Shown: piece after piece, positions 57,958-64,000 of the stretch
How the letters are laid out: every line of letters begins with the position of its first letter
How positions within the stretch are numbered: the first letter of the stretch is position 1
Assembly: GCA_963693365.1 (NCBI GenBank)
Contig: CAVNZM010000008.1
Location: forward strand, 1,674,001 to 1,738,000
DNA length: 64,000 bases
Source: Amoebidium appalachense
Taxonomy: Eukaryota > Ichthyosporea
Direction of reading: 5' to 3'
Program-made: the position numbers and the translations under genes
The notes under the pieces: generated by a model
What the model saw: the letters and a program-made list of their open reading frames with translations, nothing else
Databases searched by the model: none
Told to the model about the DNA's origin: nothing

Positions 57958-58246
57958 CTGTGGGGCGGAAAAGTGAGCAACAGTATAGACTAGGCTACGA
58001 GTCGCACGTTCAGGTAAAACGAAATCGTCAAGTAAGAAAATAAGATAAAAAGAAACAGATTGTAACAGACGTAAACAAACCAGCATACTAAAGCATATTT
58101 TTTGGGAATTGACTGTCTGGCTAACTTAGTTTTAAAATTAAAACAACTCCTTTCAAAGAGTCTTTGAGTTTCAACATAAACAGCTTGCGTTTAAACAACT
58201 TCCAAAAAATAAAGACGTTGCCTCGGAACCCATATATTTCACTTAC

Positions 58247-58267
58247 CGGGTAGCCAATTCCAGGTTC
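58247..58267 (-). other. putative 21-nt 5' non-coding microexon of the SRF-like gene
   Basis: CACTCACAG|GAACCTGGAATTGGCTACCC followed by G|GTAAGTG shows an acceptor and a consensus donor 21 nt apart. It contains no ATG. Confidence 0.4.
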
Positions 58268-58629
58268 CTGTGAGTGTGAAGAAGGGTTCAACAAACTGCC
58301 CCCGTATAAACATAGTACAGCTCATGTGTCTAGTTCACGACACAATAACTTGCTCGTGTCCCCTAGATCTCACCAAAGCATAATTGTTCCTCGCAAACTA
58401 GCAGTCTCTTTATGTTATTGCCTTTATCTCGTTAGTTATTAGTTGGCCTCTCAAGAAGTAAGAAAAACACGAAACTGAGCCCACCCCGGTTGACAACCCC
58501 CCTTCTTCACACCTACTTCCCCTCGCCTTTCCCTCCCTCTCACACCCTCTTCCCTCCTCCCACCCTCTTCCTCGCCCTCTCGCACAACTCTCATCTTTCC
58601 CAACCGAACTCTTTGTTTTTCGCGCTTAC

Positions 58630-58710
58630 CTTTTCACCGTTTGCAGTTTCAAAACTTGGCGGTTAGCGCGAATACGCCCAAAAAGGAGAAGGGAAGACCG
58701 AATTTGGGGG
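58630..58710 (-). other. putative first non-coding exon of the SRF-like gene
   Basis: On the minus strand, GCAAACGGTGAAAAG is followed by GTAAGCGCG at 58629, a good donor. TTCGCGCTAACCGCC (E2F-like) lies just upstream. The transcription start is not defined. Confidence 0.4.
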
Positions 58711-58754
58711 TTGGGACAAACATGGAAGAGACCAAGCCAACTTTGGGCTGCCAC

Positions 58755-58800
58755 ATGCCATAATAAGGAGCATAGCTCTAATGCACCAATCAGCGCGCTC
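58755..58800 (-). promoter_or_regulatory. SRF upstream region with a near-CArG word and a CCAAT box
   Basis: CCATAATAAGG (58765-58775) is one base longer than the CC(A/T)6GG consensus bound by SRF, so at best it is an imperfect CArG box. CACCAATCAG (CCAAT) lies near 58778. Animal SRF genes autoregulate through CArG boxes; here that is only a suggestion. Confidence 0.25.
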
Positions 58801-59802
58801 AAATAAGGAGGGGGGCAATGCTTTTGTGATGCAAAACACCTCGGCGGTTTGGCGACGGGAGGCGTTTTTGCTTTGTATGTTTGGTTAAATTGGCGTTTTT
58901 GTTTTCATTTAGATATATTTCTATATCTTATATATATTCTTTGTGCTTTAGATGTATTTTCAAAACAAAGTTGCAGGGTTAGTGCTATTGTAAAATTGCT
59001 ATGTCTGTCGATCTGCTATTCACAAAGAGGCATTTGCCCACCTCCAACTGTCAGCCAGCCCGGCAGGCGACCGTTGCCCTTCCGGCGGGAAGGCGAATTC
59101 GTTTCACAACCGTCCCGAGCAACAGTAGAATGTGAAGTTTCAACACTTGGGTCGGCAGTAGGCGATTACATATTACAACGTCACAGTAGCGCATTCAACA
59201 TGCACGGCATTCACACGGACGGTCTCCCGGTTCGCCATTTGAAAGGCAGTTCCCGGGTTTGGGCAACCCATGGCCAGCTGTCTGTTTTACACAAGATGAT
59301 AATAAATTATCTGCAACGATCATTATGCAGGCTCAGGACAAGTCCCTACCCACATTCCTCATTAAACCCCTACCGTTGCCTCCCATTCACGCGGTTACAC
59401 GTACTTTTTTTGAAAAGGGCACCTACATACTTACCTACCCCCCTCCCCCCCATCCCTTCCTATAGCTGAGCGCTTTTGATTTCCCTTTCCAAGCAGCTTA
59501 CCCAAGGCTGAGCTATTCAAAGGTTTGTCTTTTCGCTCCTAAAACCCTTCCTCCTCCCCCCACCATCACACACGCCAGCGCGGGGCACCGGAGACATCTC
59601 TCCCTCCCCCCAACCGTGTGTGTGCCCTTTGACGGTGTGTGCTTGTGTGTGGTAAACTTTCTCGATCTCGTGTACATGTGTGCTTGTGTCTGGAAGTATT
59701 GGGATTGAAGCCAAAGGAGCTTCGGGTGGGTGTACACGTACGTGCACACGTGTACACGTGTACACCGCAGGGGGGGGGGGGGGGCATGCACGCACACGTG
59801 CA

Positions 59803-59850
<48 letters not shown>

Positions 59851-60450
59851 GTCCTGTGTCTAAAACGCACACACATGCATGGTACGGCGCTAATTTAGCG
59901 TGTGTTTGTGCACACGTTGCACAAACACACGTGGCACGTGTATCACGCACTAACAACTAGTTGAGCTTGTTGCTGTTTTTGAGAGTAGCAGTTGGGACAA
60001 TTTGGGGTTGGACGGCGTTGGCACCCATGTGTGTTAGGCTGCCATCTCAAAGCCACGATTGTAGTACTGCCGGGTAGACGGTAATGCCACGGTGGAGGTC
60101 TAGCTCGACATGTTTGTAAAAGGGTGCAAACGGCTTTGCCTTAGCCGTGGTGCTTGTATCTTGTTGGGCGGGTGTGGCGTCCTACTCTGACGGAGGCCTT
60201 GCATCACGGCTTTTTTCAGAGGGCCGTGCTTGCATGCTGTGGCGGGGGGCCCAGCAGGGTAGGGATTACGGAAACAAATCGTCGTGATTACGATTATCGA
60301 GGGACCCCGATACGAATAAGGTCAATATTTCTGTTCAAGAACAGCACATTCCCCCCCAAGAACATATCTACAGCGCTTCTCATGTGCAATATCGAGCCCC
60401 GATAAGTTTCCAGGGCTTGTAATCTTGCGGTCCTCAATTTGTAAAAACAC
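58801..60450. other. intergenic, no gene established
   Basis: An open frame of ~206 codons (58849-59469) lacks an early ATG and matches no family I know. A palindromic GTACACGTGTAC-rich stretch (59729-59766) contains TACGTGCAC/CACGTG words. A (CA)n array lies at 59808-59849. I see no RNA gene. Confidence 0.4.
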
Positions 60451-60560
60451 GTATTTTGAGTTTTGCGACTGGAGGGGCGTTTTAGGCGGGGCTTGCAGCT
60501 CAGCCTCAGCCCGCCGCCGGCCTGCCGGCCCCACCGGCGGCCCCCCTTCCATTTCTCCAG

Positions 60561-62098
60561 AAATACCCTATATCGCTCATCACCGTGGTATCTCCCAGTT
60601 ATCACCGGTTATCACCGATGTCAGAAAATTTCACGCGTTGACAGATCTGTGATATGATCGTAATATCACGGTGATAGCTTCTCGCTAAACCTGCACTCAT
60701 GTCAGCTGGCGAATCAGGAGCCGGTGATAGCACACTGATATTACCATTTTGCCATTGGGTCAACAAAACTGTACGCACCAACTTGAAAGTCAATCAGAAC
60801 ATTCTACGTAGACGATTGCAGCATTATCACGCAAAAATATTATCAAGTTATAAAAAAGTTTCATTTGATTGAGAGTTTATCACGAAGAAAATTTGCCCCC
60901 CCCCTTATTTACGGACAACCAGAACGGATGATTGGATTTCTCTTGTTATTGACTAAACATACACTCGACAAATGGCGCAAAGTCAGTGTGGCTGCTTTGC
61001 CACATCTGCAGCAAAAAACTTATTGGATTTCGGAGGTTTACAGAAAGTATATAAAGCTTCAAAATTGTCCAGTGCAACTTCGTAGCCGGCCCTAGTACCG
61101 CCTTGTTGGTAGGCACAGTTCATCGTGCCTGCTATCATATGTTTCCGACTTCCTTCACCCAATAGTGCAAACCAGGAGATGGAGGCACATCTTGGAGAAA
61201 AGCCCAAGGGGGGAGCAGCACTCCGAGACGGAGGTGAGTATCTTGTTTTAAATGACATGCATGTACACAGTACGAAGTGTAAAGGCCTTAGGCTGAAGGA
61301 TATTAATTAACTATACAACTGTTCCTTAAAAAGGAAAGGAAGACCCATACTCATGTTTTTGATAGAGTAAGAACACGTGAATAAATGCAGAAAAACTGTT
61401 CCAGAGTTGGTTGTCCAGAGTTGTGAAATGCTGTGTGCGCACATTTGCGAACCGTCCCATAACTGACACAGCGATATCACAGCGATATCTCAGCGATATC
61501 ACCTATTACCAGCGATATCACGGTGATTTATTCAATAGGACCAGGATGTAATCCAATCATGGCATGCAGTGCACACATGCACTCTCTTGTTGCCGAAAGC
61601 GTTCAGACAATACAACATGAGTAAATAGAGTGCGGGCTGTAATAGGACATTTGGTATACCAGTTAAGGAATGAATGTGACTGCTTTACTGAACATGCACT
61701 TTTGTACGACCCTTACGTGGTGACAGGGGGGGGGGGGGGGGTAGGCAATGCATAATCGAACAGTTAACATGAGCCATCCAGATAAAATTAAGACAGTGTG
61801 CATGTTGTTGCATGGCCCCATTCAATATGTACGAATGCACAGATGCGCAACTGTATCGTAAGCCTTAACAGATGGGCTTTGATCGACAAATTATCTGTGC
61901 TTGTAGTTTTCATTGAGCGAGTAACTAAGATATTTTACCACACCACACCCACAGCCCACCCCCCCCCCCCCCCCCCCCACCCCCCCTTTGTACACACACA
62001 CCGTGACACACAGCCCACCCTCCCCACCCCCCCTTTGTACACACACACACGCACACACGCACACACACACACACACATGCACACACACAAACACACAA

Positions 62099-62135
<37 letters not shown>

Positions 62136-62842
62136 GTCACACACACACACACACACGCACACGCACACACACACACGCACACACATTCACACACACGCAC
62201 ACGCACGCACACACACACACACGCACACACGCACAGTCACGGGTGCACTGACGCACACACCGTCACACACACACACGGCATCCAAGTACACAGTGATTTC
62301 CCGCCCAGACCTACCTTCCCCATTTTTTTGTCCAAGGGGGCCTTCCGCTTAGGCTAGCAAAATATTGCAATATCACCGCAATAACACGCAAACCACACGT
62401 AGCACAGGTATGTATCACCTGCCCAGCAGAAATAACACTGTGGTATTCAAATTACCACCAAAGTAACACGACATGCGAAATAACACGAAGATATTATTGT
62501 GGTATCACCGGCAGTACCACGGTGATATCGTTGAGATATTCCCTATGTTTCCAATGGCGGTATCACCAAGATATCACGAACGAAATTGCCGGAAATATCA
62601 CTGCGATATCACCGTGTGGATGCATGTGATATCACCGTACTACTCCAGTATATCACCATCTAGGGGTACAGTCGCTCGCGGGGCATACCGGTGGTGATTT
62701 GGTTATATCACCGTACTATCTCCAGTATCACCGGGTCCGGTCTGAATCCCAGGCGCGGATCCCGCGGTGATATCGGGTGATATTACAGTAATATCACACC
62801 GCGGTGATATCACCAATCGCTATTGCGCGATATAGGGTATTT
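60561..62842. repeat. 2.3-kb segment of ATATCACCG words bounded by a 16-bp inverted repeat
   Basis: AAATACCCTATATCGC at 60561-60576 is matched inversely at 62827-62842. Between them the words TATCACCG, GATATCAC and GGTGATATC recur in both orientations, densest at 60600-60790, 61465-61535 (AGCGATATCAC in tandem) and 62360-62820. No transposase is seen; a foldback or MITE-like element with subterminal repeats is the best reading. Confidence 0.6.
61925..62285. repeat. (CA)n and C-rich array
   Basis: A C-run (61960-61978), a duplicated spacer (CACCCCCCCTTTGTACACAC at 61979 and again at 62025) and CACACG arrays to 62275. It lies within the ATATCACCG segment. Confidence 0.9.
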
Positions 62843-63463
62843 ATTTCTGCATCCACCCGTTACGATTAAGAAATTGTCCGTTACGATTGGCCAAAGGGCG
62901 GTATGTACGGTTAACTTTCTGGCGAACGTTAACCCCAGCCCAACCCTGCAGGGCCCAGCCGGACCGGGCGGGGAGGGGGATGATCGGGGGTCACCGGGAG
63001 CTTTTCTCTGATTAAATTTTTTTTTTTTTTCAAAGTAAGTTTTCAGCAACCGTGAGGGATACCAGCAGCTCACTGACACATGTTCACCTTTAAATGATAG
63101 AAAATACAAAAACAAAATTTGACTCTTTTTGACTCAAGTATTGGCTTTGCTTACCAGCTATATATTACAGATATTGTTAATTTTATGTAAATTATTTGCG
63201 TATTTGCACAAGCCCCTACCTCTTTGAATTGCCATTGGGGGTACCTGGTTTGTGTTTTTATCCAATCAAATGCGACTAACACCCGAGGTTTCCAAAAAGC
63301 CATCCGCTCAAGTGAACACAAAAAAAAAAAAAAAAAAACGCTTTCAACTTGCAAGCAAGCACTTTGCACGGTATTTTCTCCACACAGTTTTCACTTGAAC
63401 AAAACATCAGAGATCTAGAGAGCCCCTATATACTATATTCTCGCTTTGGCACAGGTTGGCAAT
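62843..63463. other. upstream region of the right-edge gene
   Basis: No ORF is convincing. An A-run at 63320-63338 is present. CCTATATACTATATTCTCGC (63426-63445) is TATA-like and lies ~25-35 bp before the start codon, too close for a long leader. Confidence 0.4.
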
Positions 63464-63566
63464 ATGGCTGAGAAAGGCGCGTATGCTGACACCCTCCAGC
63501 GCAACGCGGAGAATGCTCCCCCTGCTTACAGCGAAGCCTCTGGGCCTTTAACCGTGGTGCTTGGAG
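63464..63566 (+). CDS. first exon of an unknown protein with a PPAY motif, 5' part of a gene
   Basis: The ATG at 63464 lies in context GGCAATATGGCTG and opens MAEKGAYADTLQRNAENAPP, then AYSEASGPLTVVLG, 34 codons plus one base. Donor GGAG|GTACGC at 63567 ends the exon in phase 1. The next acceptor is probably TTTTTAAAATTTCAG, which finishes exactly at position 64000, so the second exon starts just outside. PPAY is a PPxY motif, a ligand for WW domains of NEDD4-type ubiquitin ligases. Small N-termini of this type occur in LITAF-like and other endosomal proteins, but one exon is too little to assign a family. Confidence 0.55.
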
Positions 63567-64000
63567 GTACGCGTACGTGTGGGTGTATGCGCGCGCGCGT
63601 GTGTGCGTGTCCCTCTAGACTTACTGCCTCTCTCTTTATCCCTCTTTCTGTGTGTGTATGCTTCTGTGTGCTTGTGTCTCTGTGGGCACGTGTGTGTGTA
63701 CGTGTGCGCGTAGGTTTTTTGCTCATTCTCCCTCGCTCTTCCTCTCTCTCCCTCTCTCTCTCTCTCCCCCCCCCCCCCTCCCCCCCCCCCTTCTCTCTCT
63801 CCCGCCCCCCCTCTCTCTCTTTCTCTCTGTGTGTGTGCGCGCACGCGGATGTGCAATGTGTGCGTGTGTGCGTGCGGGCATGTGCAGCGCGAGTGTGTGC
63901 ACGTGTGTGCGTGTGTGTCTGTATGCACTTTGCTGCGTTGCCCTTTACACATTTGAAACTGCACAGGAACAGTCAGAGTTTTACCTTTTTAAAATTTCAG
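63567..64000 (+). other. intron 1 of the right-edge gene
   Basis: Contains GT-rich, CT-rich and C-run DNA (63738-63830). An alternative acceptor, AAACTGCACAG, ends at 63966. Confidence 0.5.

Noticed and set aside
58849-59469. 206-codon open frame upstream of the SRF-like gene
   Set aside because: It begins at a non-ATG codon, the first ATG is deep inside, hydrophobic and basic parts have no family likeness, and it overlaps promoter-like DNA. Left as unassigned.

Overview
The window is nuclear DNA of an intron-containing eukaryote with a GC-rich coding bias. The two cellular genes that can be read in full are an SRRM2/CWC21-type splicing factor and an SRF/Mcm1-type MADS-box factor. Both have short exons with clean GT..AG borders. 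The MADS domain looks at least as close to fungal and amoebozoan type-I proteins as to animal SRF, while the CWC21 domain looks opisthokont-like. A unicellular or early-branching lineage (holozoan, holomycotan or amoebozoan) is plausible, but I cannot name the organism. Stop codons fit the standard code.

Positions 1-7.6 kb: a Ty1/copia Gag runs off the left edge on the minus strand. Its LTR sits inside the 5' LTR of a second, non-autonomous LTR element (1652-4907). Next come a degraded tyrosine recombinase, an orphan promoter, a 26-bp inverted repeat enclosing one half of a 121-bp duplication, a DNA-methyltransferase-like fragment (minus) and a cluster of TTTCTAGTT/AACTAGAAA palindromes with CRE (TGACGTCA) sites.

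Positions 7.6-20.3 kb: a low-complexity block of very long (GT)n/(CA)n arrays, poly-G/poly-C runs, tandem and segmental duplications and one perfect 52-bp inverted repeat. It is bordered on the right by a second palindrome/CRE cluster and by a broken ORF that I read as a DUF7869-like mobile-element protein. An 89-bp direct repeat occurs at 5935 and again at 21640, bracketing this whole stretch.

Positions 21.7-41.6 kb: a nest of retrotransposons. A decayed copia element on the plus strand (C1, 22257-35753) is split by a nearly intact minus-strand copia element (C2, 24170-31321; target duplication CAAGG). The 3' LTR of C2 is itself split by a solo LTR (24401-25325; duplication CTATC). To the right are a rearranged LTR, a Ty3/gypsy-like Gag and protease, a truncated fourth copia element (C4), and a 1,584-bp TIR transposon (39475-41058; TA duplication) inside the C4 LTR and carrying an unrecognised coiled-coil ORF.

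Positions 41.6-46.3 kb: a 5'-truncated LINE reverse transcriptase (minus) and further GT and G/C arrays.

Positions 46.3-58.8 kb: two convergent cellular genes, the SRRM2-like gene (plus, six coding exons) and the SRF-like gene (minus, eight coding exons). A tRNA-Arg(CCT) gene lies inside an SRF intron on the same strand. Related copies of one ~300-bp repeat lie in introns of both genes, in inverted orientation to each other.

Positions 58.8-64 kb: a sparse region with a 2.3-kb segment packed with ATATCACCG words and bounded by a 16-bp inverted repeat, then the first exon of a plus-strand gene with a PPAY motif that continues past the right edge.
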